A stretch of 64,000 nt of DNA from Chondrosia reniformis (GCA_947172415.1 OX359189.1:3362501-3426500); one strand, 5' to 3'; shown: positions 12,201 to 21,829, counted from the stretch's first letter. Made by a program: numbers and translations. Notes: generated by a model from the letters alone, not told the origin.

Positions 12201-15200
12201 GGGGACCTCATTCGCACAGCAGCCTTGAGGACTCATGGAGGAGCTGGTCCATCTGCCCTGGATGCCAGCGGATGGTGGCGTTTCTGCACCTCTTTTGGAA
12301 CCGCATACGATGAATTATAGCAATGCCCTGGGTCTCTTCACAAGGCGTTTGTGTACAGAAGTAATGGATTTCAACAACCCACAGGCCTATGTCGCATGTA
12401 GACCGGTACTATTGAACAAGAGACCTGAAGTTTGCCCAATCGGGATTTGTGAAGTAGCAAGGTGAATTATTGGTAAAGCACTCCTTACTGTCATCAGTGG
12501 GACATTCAGCAGGTTGTAGGCACATTGCAGCTATGCGCTGGTCAGATAGCTGGAATTGAAGCTGCCATCCATGCTATGCGGTGCTTCTATGAAAGTGACA
12601 ACACCAAAGCAGTCCTTTTGGTTGATGTGGACCGGAGAACGCTTTCAATATCCTTAACCGAAGAGTAGCACTGCACAACATTGACATACTCTCTCCTGCC
12701 TTGTCAACCATACTCCAGAATACATATGGTAGAACTTACAATCTTTTTGTCGGCGGAGAGGCCATGGCCTCAGATGCAGGAACTACTCAGGATGATCCCC
12801 TGGCCATGAGCATGTATGCAGTGGGCATAATGCCACTATTGCATGAGTTACAGTCAACAGGAACAAAACAAGTTTGGTATGCAGATGATGCAACAGGTGG
12901 AGGAACACTGACAGAAGTTTGAAGCTGGTGGGATAAACTGACCTTGATATGCCCTGGGTACGGCTACCACCAAAAGGTCAACAAATCATGGCTACTAGTG
13001 AAGGAAGCAGCAGGAGAAGAAGCTAAAAGAGTGTTCACTCAAACAGGAGTACGGCTCACCACTAAAGGGACAGCACCCTTAGCAGCACGCATTGTTGAAC
13101 AAGATGCCATTAGACTGCAATTCATTCCAGGCCTGACTGGACGTAGCCCATCAGGGAACAAAGAGAGAGACCTCCCTCGCTTTACCACTGAGACTTGGAG
13201 GCTTAGGCATTGTGAACCCAAACAGGCAAACTCACAACATGTGACAGCACCCTTAGCAGCATGCATTGTTGAACAAGATGAGAGCATAGTAGACATCCAA
13301 ATGGAGAATTGAAACAACGCAGAAGAGAGGCACACCACTTCAAACGTAAATATCAAGAAGAGACAGCTGCCCAACTGAAGACAGAGCTTCCACCATCCTT
13401 GTGGAGGTTTGCAGAACTACCAAGCGAAGGGGAACATCCAATTGGTTGACAGCATTAGCACTAGATCACTATGGCTTCACCCTACACAAGGGTGCTTTTC
13501 ATGATGCCCTTTGGCTACGCTATGGTTGGCTGCCACCACAGCTTGCCTCTCACTGTGCTTGTAGACAAGCATTCACCATCAGCCATGCACTGTCCTGTCC
13601 TACTGGAGGATATCTATCCATCCATCCGCCACAGTGAGTTGCGTGACATCACTGCAGATCTACTGAAAGAGGTATGCAGTGACTACACAGTGGAATCATC
13701 TCAGCAACCTCTCACAGATGAAGTGCTGACCATGAGAACAAGCATTCGAGGAGATGAAGCCAGATGCTTCTGTGGAAGCCGGTTTGAACGGGCATTCTAT
13801 GACATAAGGGTTTTTAATCCTAGCACCCCAACAAACTGGTCCCTCCAGTTGACTGCCATTTATCGAAAACATGGGCAAGAGAAACGACAACAATTAGTGT
13901 AGTAATAATAATATGGCAGCATGCTGTCAATCACATTCAAATTCGTGCTGTTGCCCTTGTATGAAGAACGGACGATGCGTCAGATGCCAATGTGTCAAGG
14001 AAGGCCTCCCTTGCATTGATTTTCAGCCATCTACGATCCATCCTAGTCGTTGTGAAAATGCTCCCTCCCGTGAAATGCCGCTGCCTGACAATTCTGCAGC
14101 AACCATCCAAGATGATTCCCGGCAAATCTTCAGTGATTTTGACGCTGAGATCCAATCAGTGGTGAGATTTCTGATTCAGTCTACAAAGGTTTTAAAAAGA
14201 ATTCCTCGTCTACCCAGAGTATACGTAACAACTGCTAAAAAGCTTGCTGCGGTGGTAGAACAGATTGTTTCCTGTAATGACATCCCTCCTGGCTAAGATT
14301 GTTGTTGTTCCCTAAGAAGTGCTTGTGCACTCCCTGAAGAGGTGGCAAACGATGGAACTTGGCTACTTTGGTTAATAAGCAAGTGTTACAGGAGTCTACC
14401 AGCCTCGAGGTACCTGATGTCCAGTCAACTAGACAAACAGCATTAACAAGAGCCCTAAATCCAATGAATAAGCTAGCTGGAAGAGTGTCGAGTAAGCTGG
14501 AGGAGGGTGACTACAGAGGTGCAGTAAGGTTAGTGTGTAGTGAGGATGTAATTGCTGAGCATAGTAGCCACATACCCTACATGCCCTTATATAGATTGAA
14601 GCACCCCCTCCACATCCTGACTCTAGTGTGGTTGTTTTGGACTGTGACACCTGCCTGCCATTCCATGTCAATCCTGAGACTATCATGAAGGCAATCACTT
14701 CGTTCCCTTGTGACTCGAGCGGGGGCATGGACAGCTTACTCCCTCAGCATCTGAAGGACCTAACCAGTCCAGCTGCTGGGGATGGGTGAAAGGTCTCTTC
14801 TAATGGTCCTCGTACATCTGGTAACACTCATTACATCAGAACTCCACCAGCCATACGGTCCATCTTTTTTGTGCCAACCTTACTGCTCTCACCAAAAAGA
14901 GTGGTGGTATTCGCCCAATTGTACCATAAGGAGACTTGCCTCCAAATGCGCTTGCCTTTATGCCCTAAAGTCTATCCTGCAGCTTTTATCCCCTTATCAA
15001 TTGGGCTTCGGCATCCCTGGAGGAGTGGAAGCAGCCATCCATGCCGGTCGAATGTACCTCAATCATTTACCATGCACCTCAAAAGGCTATGATTAAGGTT
15101 GACTTTAGAAACGCATTCAACAGTATCTGCCGCAACATGATGCTGAAAGCAGTTGAAAACTACATTCCTGATTTGCTGCTCACTCAGCCTACTCCCCCCC

Positions 15201-17116
15201 TCGATCTTACTATGGGGCGACTCCCATGTTCCATCAGCAGAGGGAATCCAGCAGGGTGACCCTGTAGGCCCAATGTTGTTTTGTCTAACAATTCATAAGC
15301 TGGTATGCAGCCTATCATCCGAACTCAAGATCTTCTTCCTTGACGATGGTACCATCGGTGGTAACCTGGAGGATCTTCAAACTGACTTGCAGAGAATTGA
15401 AGATCAAGGACAAGCCTTAGGCTTAGAGCTCAATGTGGATAAGTCTGAATTGATTACGCATGACTGGTCAGCAGTTGGCTCCACTCTTTCCATCTTTCCT
15501 GGCCTCCAGTTTGTGGATACCCAACAGGCCATGTTGCTAGGCTCTCCCCTTGGGCATGCTGCTATGGATGCTTGTCTGGACGCCCAACTCCACCAACTTA
15601 GGTTGATAGGCAAACGTCTCTGTCACCCATGATGCCATCATCATTCTTCGCCATTCCTTTACCATTCTCAAGCTCTTACACGTTCTCTGTACATCCCCTG
15701 CCTTTTCGTCACCACTCTTAACATCTTGGAACAATCTTCTGAGGTCTTTGTTTTCAGAATCACCAACATCGATTTCAGAGCAGACAATTCATCTTGGCTA
15801 CAGGCAACCCTGCCAGTTACCTCCGGTGGTCTTGGGTTTAGGAGTGCCTCTCATCTTGCACCATCCGCCTTTCTGGCATCAGCTGATGGAGCCTCCAAGC
15901 TCATGCAGGAACTTCTACCTGCCCAACTGTCATGTGTTGCATATTGTGAAAGGAATTCTGCCTTATCTGCCTGGAACAGTGACCTGCCAGTAGATATGCC
16001 TCTTCCCACCTCTCCTAACCGCCAGAGGTCATGGGACAAACTTAGAGTTGACCATCTGTTTGATTCTCTTCTGTCCCACTGTGAAGATCCAGTTTCTAGG
16101 GCCCACTTACTAGCAGCTGGCTCAAGTGAGTCTGGAGCTTGGCTCAATGCACCTCCCATCTCCTCTCTTGGGTTGCGCATGTCCAATAGCACAATATGGA
16201 TAGCCATAGGGCTTAGGGTAGGTGCTCCTATTTGCCAACCCCACACTTGTTGTCACTGCGGTAAGGATGTTGACCAGTTCATCTGCCATGGCCTATGCTG
16301 TAGAGCAAGCCAAGGCAGATCTTCAAGACCTAATGCGCTGAATGACATTATCCATTGCTCCTTGGCTGCTGCAAAAATCCCCAGCAGATTGGAACCCTCC
16401 GGCCTACTTAGATCTGATGGCAACAGACTGGATGGTGTGACCATGATCCCAAGGTCTGAAGGGAAGTTTCTGGTGTGGGACTCCACCTGTGTGGACACCC
16501 TTTGTGAATCCCACAAGCAGAGATCTGCACTAGAAGTTGGCAGCACAGCAGCACATCCTGAGAAAGAGAAGATCAAGAAGTACTCACTTCTGGGTCATTG
16601 CTATCTCTTCCAGCCGGTTGCATTTGAGACCTTGGGCACCATTGGCCCAGAATCAATGCCCTTCTTGAATGATCTAAGAAGACGTTTGAAGCTCGTGTCG
16701 GGTGAGCCCAAGTCCTTTGTCTCTCTGCTGCAGCGACTATCAGTTGCCATTCAGGTTGGCAATTCAACCTCAGTACTTGGGACACTTGACAATTCGTGGG
16801 ATTTGGAGGGCTTCTAATAGACTATTGCTATTATTTCAGCCATAGTTATATTAATTATAATTGATTGTATCTTTCCTCATTGTATAATAATAATAATAAT
16901 AATAATTATAGTAATAGTAATAGTAATAGTAATTATTTTTTTTATTTATGGAAAAAGGATGATGATTGGTGGTAATTAGGGTATGAATGAGGTAACAGGA
17001 TTAAGAAAAGAAAAGGCCTAAGTGTCCATATACAATAAAATACTAGATGGAATAATATAGGATACACAAACATTAAATAATTATACATGAAAGGTGATCT
17101 TATAACACGTTTACTT

Positions 17117-17164
<48 letters not shown>

Positions 17165-19033
17165 CAATAAATTATATACTAATACCAGAAATCAAAATAC
17201 AACCTTAACATAAAATTTAAATTTACAATGGATAAATAATAATAATAATCACATTAAATCATAAAATCAATGTTGACTGCTGCACTGTTAGGGAGGGATG
17301 CAATTACCAATGTAGCATTCCCAACCTGGATGGCCACGGAGATCCTCTGCATTAGGAAGGCATGTGACTTTGGTTCTCCAGTCACCATCCTGAGACGCTT
17401 GCTAACCTCCCTCAGCAAAGCCCTGGACTTGGGACCTATAGAGCCACATGTCTCCATAGCTACTTGCTGGAATTGATAGAAGCTGTCGAGGTGAGCATAC
17501 TTCTTGGCCTTTTCCTCTTCAGCGTGAGTGGCAGCCCCTCCTGGCTCAACAGCAGCTCTCTGGGAGTGTAATTGACAAAAAGTGTCAATACATGTTGCAT
17601 CCCATACTAAGTACTTTCCCTATTCCCAGGGGACCATGGTCATTCCATCAGGGTGATTTCCGTCTGACCGGTGAAGCCCAGAAGGTTCTAGCCGAGACGG
17701 GATTTTCGCAGCTGTGAGGGCATGTTGCAATTGGATGATGTTTTCACTGCGTTATGGCGCGGAAATCTTCCTTTGCTGAACCTACAACTTAGACAATGCC
17801 TGGCAAATTGATTAATGCCACAATGTGCACACTGGTGGGGCTGTCCAAGAGAGGCTCCCACTCTCAGTCCCACAGCTATCTGGATGGGTAGGGTTAGTGT
17901 ATTATTATTAACTTATAATAATTGGAATTACAATATGTGTATTAATATTGCTGATTCTTTTACTGTAGACAGAGGTGTAACTATAGACTTCATTTTGAAA
18001 TCTCAAAAATCCCCTAAGCTTTTGGGATGTGAAGGAAGTACACTAAATGTTACAATTATCAGAAGAGGATATATTTCTTCACCCATCCCTGTCAGTTTGA
18101 CAGCTATAGGAACCACTAATAAGCCATTAAACTGTAAGTGTATTAGTATATAATATTACATTAAGCAAAAAGCTATTGAGGGAACATTATACGTACAAGC
18201 AGCATATATATAATTACGTATATGTATACAACACACTAGATTATGTATTCTAAGATAATGAGATTTATATACTGTATTTGTCCAAATAGGTGCCCAGGCC
18301 TCTATTTCATTCCAGTCATTCTTGACCTGGCCTCTATTTGAACCAGACTAGCTCTTATCAATAATGATCTTGGTGTACCCTTTCAGCATTAGTCTTCTTT
18401 GTTGTGTATATACGTACTTCACAGCCCTTTTTAATGGAGACACTGCAGGACTATATATTTTATTTTAACTGCTATTGCAGTTTAAACTGGTTAGGCATTT
18501 CAGTCAGTCACACCTTGACCAAATGTGTTGATGCAAGGAACCTGGACGAGACCAGGCTTCTATACAGACAAATACAGTATACAGAGAGAAAATCACCATC
18601 AGTAATTTCCATGAAACCAAGCCATATTATACATAATAATAAATGATAGACTATTTTTACAATTCAGGCATTGTGTTAAGACTATTGATTTATTATTACA
18701 CATGTAAACACTCTAATGTGATATTAATGTATATATTTGTTGTTATGCAGTATTAACATATACATATATATGTATATACGTATATATATGCTTTTTTTAT
18801 TCAAAAATGAAGTGGTAGATTTCAGAGTGATGGATACTGGCATATTCTTTGATGCCCTGAATACTCCAGAGGAGACAAAGTTTATAAGAGTTCAACTCCT
18901 AGAGGATGTCATTCAAGAGAAAGAAGAGGTCTTCGTGCTAAATATGTTTATCTTCTCCAAAGAAGTCATGTCTGAACGTCCAAGTATAACAATAGTAATA
19001 CATGATAAGATGAGCCAGTATTGCCAAAATTAG
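1976..19033 (+). CDS. Multi-exon Calx-beta repeat protein (3' part of gene)
   Basis: Twelve exons with GT-AG boundaries: 1976-2107, 3079-3282, 3652-3765, 4958-5161, 6111-6278, 6581-6793, 6864-7037, 7128-7343, 8744-8899, 10255-10476, 17969-18133 and 18813-19033. Every internal exon begins and ends in phase 1. They alternate between a short N-half (114-174 bp) and a longer C-half (204-222 bp), so two exons make one Calx-beta domain; most C-halves end in a signature such as VTIEDNDG, VVIEDTDG or ITILDDD. The last exon reads into a stop at 19031-19033. The start lies off the left edge. Calx-beta domains are Ca2+-binding beta-sandwiches of cell-surface and matrix proteins, and split phase-1 Calx-beta exons are a feature I recall for sponge aggregation factors. 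No Wreath, VWD or membrane segment is visible, so that identity is inference. The 7.5-kb tenth intron is filled with LINEs. Confidence 0.8.
3652..5161 (+). CDS. Calx-beta module 2, divergent (exons 3652-3765 and 4958-5161)
   Basis: The 114-bp exon encodes an N-half (FKSDRIEFFKNLNQIQLLAD onward, ending ITLIC) between acceptor ATTTAG and donor GTTAGT. Its partner is 204 bp, the same length as the C-half of module 1, but lacks the acidic DDxxxE and final DDD positions, reading instead through LDVLKWTSHFFCTIEPP. It keeps phase and length but has probably lost Ca2+ binding. The intron (3766-4957) carries a Penelope-like relic and otherwise no gene. Confidence 0.7.
3880..4315 (-). repeat. Penelope-like terminal-repeat relic with hammerhead-like core
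   Basis: On the minus strand around 3960-3935 the sequence reads CTGATGA, then AGACC-TTCA-TGGTC as a short stem-loop, then AAAAC. This is the hammerhead layout found in the related repeats at 37838 and 43037, with an A where the catalytic G of GAAA is expected. The far end (about 4288-4312) resembles, in reverse, the AAACTCGAAATA tail of the dispersed repeat seen at 20500, 28690 and 38361. It lies wholly inside a Calx-beta intron. The boundaries are approximate. Confidence 0.4.
5985..6101. mobile_element. 117-bp MITE with 13-bp perfect terminal inverted repeats
   Basis: The ends are ATGTACTGTAATT and AATTACAGTACAT, exact reverse complements, consistent with a TA-flanked mariner-like MITE (TA|CTGTAATT...AATTACAG|TA). 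The interior repeats TTTTCGTGGT words in both orientations. A similar block lies just upstream (about 5755-5985). The right end stops only about 9 bp before the Calx-beta exon at 6111, so the element supplies much of the 3' end of that intron. Confidence 0.65.
6111..6793 (+). CDS. Calx-beta module 3 (exons 6111-6278 and 6581-6793)
   Basis: The N-half encodes IEFEKAVYLGEEGESVYIRL between acceptor TTTTAG and donor GTGAGC. The C-half follows acceptor GTGCAG and encodes LELQLYNDDIVEPTEFFVLT and then VVIEDTDG before donor GTAAAT. The NDDxxEPTExF segment matches the family's DDxxxExxExF motif, so this module looks functional. The intron is about 300 bp with no feature. Confidence 0.85.
6864..7343 (+). 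CDS. Calx-beta module 4 (exons 6864-7037 and 7128-7343)
   Basis: The N-half encodes LKFNASSNTVEEGHGKIEVV with one cysteine, and runs from acceptor TTTAG to donor GTACAT. The C-half follows acceptor CCACAG and encodes IEILDDNITEPQKTFSLRY, a lysine-rich loop, and ITILDDD before donor GTAAGT. The introns on both sides are short (70 and 90 bp), the usual compact size outside TE-expanded introns. Confidence 0.85.
7490..8480. repeat. Decayed copy of the hammerhead/hairpin repeat family
   Basis: This intronic stretch shares several blocks with 30777-31300: CTGATGAG...AAAACAGCT at about 7953-7982, an imperfect TTTGGGC/GCCCAAA hairpin at about 8240-8295, and a tail (TCTTGTTTTGCTATTTTTTC onward, about 8365-8470). 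The blocks occur in a different linear order from the second locus, as expected if both copies were cut from a tandem or circular array. It lies in the intron between Calx-beta modules 4 and 5. No coding sequence is recognised. Confidence 0.45.
8744..10476 (+). CDS. Calx-beta module 5 (exons 8744-8899 and 10255-10476)
   Basis: The N-half follows acceptor ATAAAAG and encodes MNITFGGRHLIYNVSENYG with several N-glycosylation-type NxT/S sites. The C-half follows acceptor CATAG and encodes LDYFINGNENVAVF, HLVNDHFPESNEKFNLSL and VITITDTDS, ending at donor GTAAGT. VNDHFPESNEKF fits the DDxxxExxExF motif. The 1.36-kb intron contains an antisense 5'-truncated LINE. Confidence 0.8.
9278..9715 (-). mobile_element. 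5'-truncated RLE-type LINE fragment (endonuclease domain only)
   Basis: The 142-residue minus-strand frame begins RADGKRPDGPTVMPWQRG and continues through IWDVTWDDTFTPSH, KAGKYEELDA and FVPVAVKTTGVFGPEAHSFG. The spacing of PD, D-x-T and K-x-x-KY is that of the PD-(D/E)XK restriction-like endonuclease at the C-terminus of R2-like LINEs. It matches the last third of the element at 13903-16830, so this is a 3' fragment of the same family inserted antisense in a Calx-beta intron. The downstream flank is A/T-rich (AATAAAATAAAA-like), not a clean (TAA)n. Confidence 0.75.
10610..11045. repeat. Foldback repeat with Penelope-like terminal motif
   Basis: The block 10615-10730 is present again in reverse complement at about 10914-11040. 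The arms share GAGCGTCTAGA, TCGATTCTTCTTTCTGCCAAA and a GACCCTGGGGGTC stem. The latter belongs to an AAGACCCCCAGGGTC-gAAACG core resembling the hammerhead-like motif of the other Penelope-related repeats in this window. A nested palindrome lies at about 10876-10912 (AAGTTCAT...ATGAACTT). The third copy is at 34118-34290. The element sits immediately upstream of an RLE LINE in the large Calx-beta intron. Confidence 0.55.
11218..13902 (+). mobile_element. RLE-type non-LTR retrotransposon, degenerate copy
   Basis: An N-terminal Cys-rich module starts at 11218 (MPRCCPCMGSGKCLRCTCV, then RRCINCGLSKC). RT motifs follow: GGAGPSALDAS near 12235, AVLLVDVD near 12612, GTTQDDPLAMSMYAVG near 12780, and the catalytic YADDAT near 12880. 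The 3' part (13471-13902) encodes RGDEARCFCGSRFERAFYDI and YRKHGQEKR, resembling a second variant of the restriction-like endonuclease and stopping short of its expected end. The coding region is interrupted by frameshifts and stops (for example between AVLLVDVD and the following NAFNIL-like motif). The stop at 13900-13902 is followed directly by TAATAATAAT and the next element. Confidence 0.8.
13903..16830 (+). mobile_element. RLE-type non-LTR retrotransposon, near full length
   Basis: It starts right after a short (TAA)n run; ATG at 13913 opens a Cys-rich module (CCCPCMKNGRCVRCQCV). The RT spans about 14700-15640, with IKVDFRNAFNSIC, IQQGDPVGPMLFCL and the catalytic FLDDGT, then LELNVDKSEL. 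A 363-residue frame (15726-16817) ends the protein: a CCHC knuckle (HTCCHCGKDVDQFICHGLCC), GRSSRPNALNDII, and the restriction-like endonuclease with LVWDSTCVDT, KEKIKKYSLL and FETLGTIGPESMPFL. The RT part carries a few frameshifts, so the copy is dead but fairly young. Its 3' flank is a (TAA)n/(TAG)n tract at about 16884-16935. Confidence 0.85.
16884..16935 (+). repeat. (TAA)n / (TAG)n-type microsatellite at LINE 3' end
   Basis: A run of TAATAATAATAA passes into TAGTAATAGTAATAG directly downstream of the RLE LINE that ends near 16830. It may be the element's own 3' tail or its target. Other copies of the family also abut TAA tracts. Confidence 0.85.
17119..17165 (+). repeat. (ATT)n microsatellite
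   Basis: About fifteen uninterrupted ATT/TTA units. On the minus strand this is (TAA)n lying downstream of the antisense LINE fragment at 17235-17890, the same relationship seen at the 3' end of the plus-strand copy. Confidence 0.95.
17235..17890 (-). mobile_element. 5'-truncated RLE-type LINE fragment
   Basis: The minus-strand frames 17873-17688 (MGLRVGASLGQPHQCAHCGI, then RHCLSCRFSKGRFPRHNAV) and 17457-17254 (ETCGSIGPKSRALLREVSKR, then EPKSHAFLMQRISVAIQVGN) match the zinc knuckle and endonuclease C-terminus of the copy ending at 16817. Both flanks are TAA-rich: TAATAATAAT at the 3' side (17237-17250) and TTAATAATAATA just beyond the truncated 5' side (about 17905-17920). It ends about 80 bp before a Calx-beta exon. 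Confidence 0.75.
17969..19033 (+). CDS. Calx-beta module 6 and C-terminus (exons 17969-18133 and 18813-19033)
   Basis: The N-half follows acceptor CTGTAG and encodes IDFILKSQKSPKLLGCEGST and NVTIIRRGY; donor GTAAGT. The last exon follows acceptor AATGAAG and encodes VVDFRVMDTGIFFDAL, RVQLLEDVIQEKEEVFVLNM and ITIVIHDKMSQYCQN before a stop. LLEDVIQEKEEVFVL matches the DDxxxExxExF motif, but the closing DDD is replaced by HDK. I take this as the true gene end because no donor follows. No membrane anchor is present, so the product would be secreted. A MITE sits in the intron. Confidence 0.75.
18268..18581. mobile_element. 314-bp MITE with 15-bp terminal inverted repeats
   Basis: The ends are TATACTGTATTTGTC and GACAAATACAGTATA, perfect reverse complements including flanking TA. 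Just inside, the left end reads AAATAGGTGCCCAGGCCTCTAT and the right end carries its partial complement (AGGCTTCTATACAG). No transposase. It is a TA-target MITE in the last Calx-beta intron. Confidence 0.7.
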
Positions 19034-20480
19034 TGCCATAGAAAGTGCAAACAAACAATATTATATAAGTATTAGACAATAGTGAGGTAGACAATGTGAT
19101 TAATCAAACATTATATTATGTATAAGATTTTCTTTTGCATAGTTTATTGACATTGAATTGAATTCCTACAGTTGGATAGTGTAGCTGCTACCCATATACA
19201 TTTATATATACAAAAGCTACATATAAATAATAGCTATTAATACAATCTATAAGACACCAATATACTTGCATGGTAAACTAATTTAAACCAAGTGGGCTCC
19301 TTACAATTTAGAAAACTGTGATAAATTGTTATTACAAAATATTGATACCACTTGTGTCCAGTTGTCCAAATTGCCTTTCTTCGAATTCCTTCCAAATATA
19401 AGGTCATCATAACATTGTGGCCCTTGTCCTGAAGTCAAATGATTTGTTCTCTGTAGTAATGCATGTGACAACTGAGTTAACATGCTTTCAAGTATTTCAA
19501 GAATAATTGACGATCCGATTACAAGCCATAAAATTTTCTTTACCATGCACATATGTATTTTGCGTACCTGTAGGAAATTTTATCCAAAGCCAGCCCAAAA
19601 TTAACAGTTAAAGTGTTGCTGTGATAAGATTCTCATATAAGTGATTCAGGTGCTCTAATCTGTATTTGTTCTGTGTGGTTATTTATATATGTACTTTTAA
19701 GCAGCACTGCAGACACGCTGGGATAAAGACAGGGAAATAACTGTATTTAGTCACTTTAAAGTATCAAACATTTGCTTCTAAAAAGAAATTTTAGTAATTT
19801 AAGTGCAAAGCAACATGAAATAAACAACTTCATAAATCAAGTGCGAAACAGATGAAATTAATACAAAGCAGTTGAGCTGTGTTACTTAGGACTTGTCTCC
19901 ATTTCCATCTGAAACTGGTCATCAGACTCTAAATTAGTGAAGGTCATAAAAAATAAAGTTACTTACTGCAAGTATATTTGGTGTCCAGAGGTAATGTAAA
20001 GGCATATTATCTCAGTAAATTTAATTATAACATTGATTTAGAGTTTTAGCAAATATCCTTGGTAATTACAGAAATAGTTTGGCTAAAAATGGGAAAGTTA
20101 GTCCTGGAGACACCAAATATTGAACTAATTCTGATTATTTACAGTTTCTTGTATAGTATATTGATAAATATAAACATCGTTGAACCCCTAAATAACACAA
20201 AAACACAAATGATATAAAGGCAGTTTATGAGCTCAGTAAACATAACCCAATGATCGATGATTCTTTCAATTGTTTGTAAAACATTTCAACACTTTTTGAA
20301 TAAATATATCTACGTATGTGAGTGAAAGCCTACACAGTATACAAAAACATGGCATGCTTTTTCTAATATTAAAATAATTGCATTTTGTAAGTGTGCATAT
20401 GTATGTACGTACGTACATAGCTGTCACTTATACAGTTATTTGAATAATATATGTACACATACACATATACATGCAATCGG
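19034..20480. other. Intergenic, no gene recognised
   Basis: AT-rich 3' flank of the Calx-beta gene. I see no domain, no RNA gene and no long repeat. TACGTACGTACATA at about 20405-20420 is one of many TACGTA-type palindromes in this genome. Confidence 0.6.
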
Positions 20481-20499
20481 ATTCATTTTGCAGTACGGT

Positions 20500-20975
20500 G
20501 ATGTAGGAAGATGGTTCAAGTTAGGGGGCTAACCCTTCAAGCACCGATTGTACTATATTGATATTGGTGTGACTTCAGTGTGCATTGTTTTCATTCGCTG
20601 ATTCCGTTGTATGGCTTCATGTTAGAATACTTTTTGGTTTGGTTGCCCAGTATTGGTAAAAAGTTATCGCTGTATGCATGGTCCAGGTGATGTCATTCTA
20701 GTGGGAAAATGTATCGCAAGTGACCGATTAGCACTGTAACTTACAGAGAGATATACAGTAGATAGATACATATGTTTGTTTTGCAAATGGCGGTGTTCAG
20801 GAAGCTTTAGTTAACGTTTTGGAAGCTTTTCTATCGTTATTTATAATGTTCACGACACTTAAACGAATCGGTAACATTAAGAATATAACATTATTAAATC
20901 CTAACGATGCGGCCAAGTAGTTTGAATATAGCTAATATTCTAAGGAGGGGCTGAGCCCCCTCACTTCAATCCAAG
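20500..20975 (+). repeat. Dispersed repeat, copy 1 (GGGCT/AGCCC-ended family)
   Basis: It shares CCGTTGTATGGCTTCATGTTA, GCTTTTCTATCGTTATTTATA-like and AACGATGCGGCCAAGTAGTT blocks, in the same order, with 28690-28925 and 38361-38787. It ends near AGGGGCTGAGCCCCCT. There is no open reading frame, so it is a non-autonomous element of unknown class. Confidence 0.6.
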
Positions 20976-21165
20976 CCCACCCTGGTTGTATGGTTCCTAC
21001 ACCCCTGCAGTAGCCACCACACCATAAACATTGAAGGGGTTAGAGTTCAGGATTTGTGCATACGTACTATAGACGATTTAAACTATGCAATCATTTCCCA
21101 CACTGCATTGTGGTTGACAAACACATGGTGAGTTGTATATGGTATAATACTGGATTACAGGAACA

Positions 21166-21637
21166 GTGCCTGTCAGTTGCTGTGCTGTTAACTGTGTGAA
21201 TCGTTTTATAGCAGGCTCTGAGATTAAGTTCTATTGTTTCTCTGAAATTCCCAAAAGATGTAAACGGTGGTTAAGAGCTGTTTCTCAGACTAGAGACTGG
21301 ACGGGGGCTGAAAGACCATAATCTTCTCTGCAGTGCTCATTTTGTTTCTGGAATGCCCTCTAAAGACGTCAACGATGTGAATTACAAGCTTATTGTATTC
21401 AGCGACAAGAAGAAACGTATACAAACCAAAATCATAGTAGGACACGCTGAAAGGCAGGCAAAGGGAGCAAAACCTGTTGAGGAATCACTCAAAGCAGCAA
21501 CTGCTTTAATTCAATTACAAGAGGCTAAAGGCTCAATATCTTTCAAAGATAATTCCAACTACCTAGAAGAAGAAAGGCAACTAGATCAACATGAAACCAG
21601 TACAGCCATCAGTGAAGTATCAATAGGCTTTGAGTGA
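21166..21637 (+). pseudogene. THAP-domain gene fragment
   Basis: From 21166 the frame reads VPVSCCAVNCVNRF, KFYCFSEIPKRCKRWLRAVS and RDWTGAERP; after a frameshift near 21314 it resumes as HNLLCSAHFVSGMPSKDVND, VNYKLIVFSDKKKR and a tail with VEESLKAATALIQLQEAKGS. The C-x4-C ... C-x2-H spacing and the AVPxF-region equivalent are those of a THAP zinc finger, a DNA-binding domain of P-element-like and other transposases and of host regulators. The initiating codon is GTG where ATG is expected. The tail resembles THAP proteins joined to DDE_4 transposases, so a transposon origin is likely. No transposase domain follows. Confidence 0.7.
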
Positions 21638-21829
21638 CTTGAATGATCTCAAACTCATCATATTCAAGTTTTAATTTTACTCTCAATCACATAACATCCA
21701 TGAACGGTAAGAAAGTATATGTATGAGAAAAATGGCATGTTACAAGTTTCTTGATGATTACTGGTATGTATCTGTGTCATGCTAACCCCTGGGAATAGAC
21801 AAGAGGACTTACGTACCTAACCTTTTGGC

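Noticed and set aside
15404-16785. Minus-strand open frames of 60-130 codons
   Set aside because: They lie antisense to the RT and endonuclease frames of a plus-strand LINE and show no domain of their own.
17119-17165. (ATT)n as a regulatory element
   Set aside because: A simple microsatellite at a LINE 3' end explains it; nothing indicates a regulatory role.
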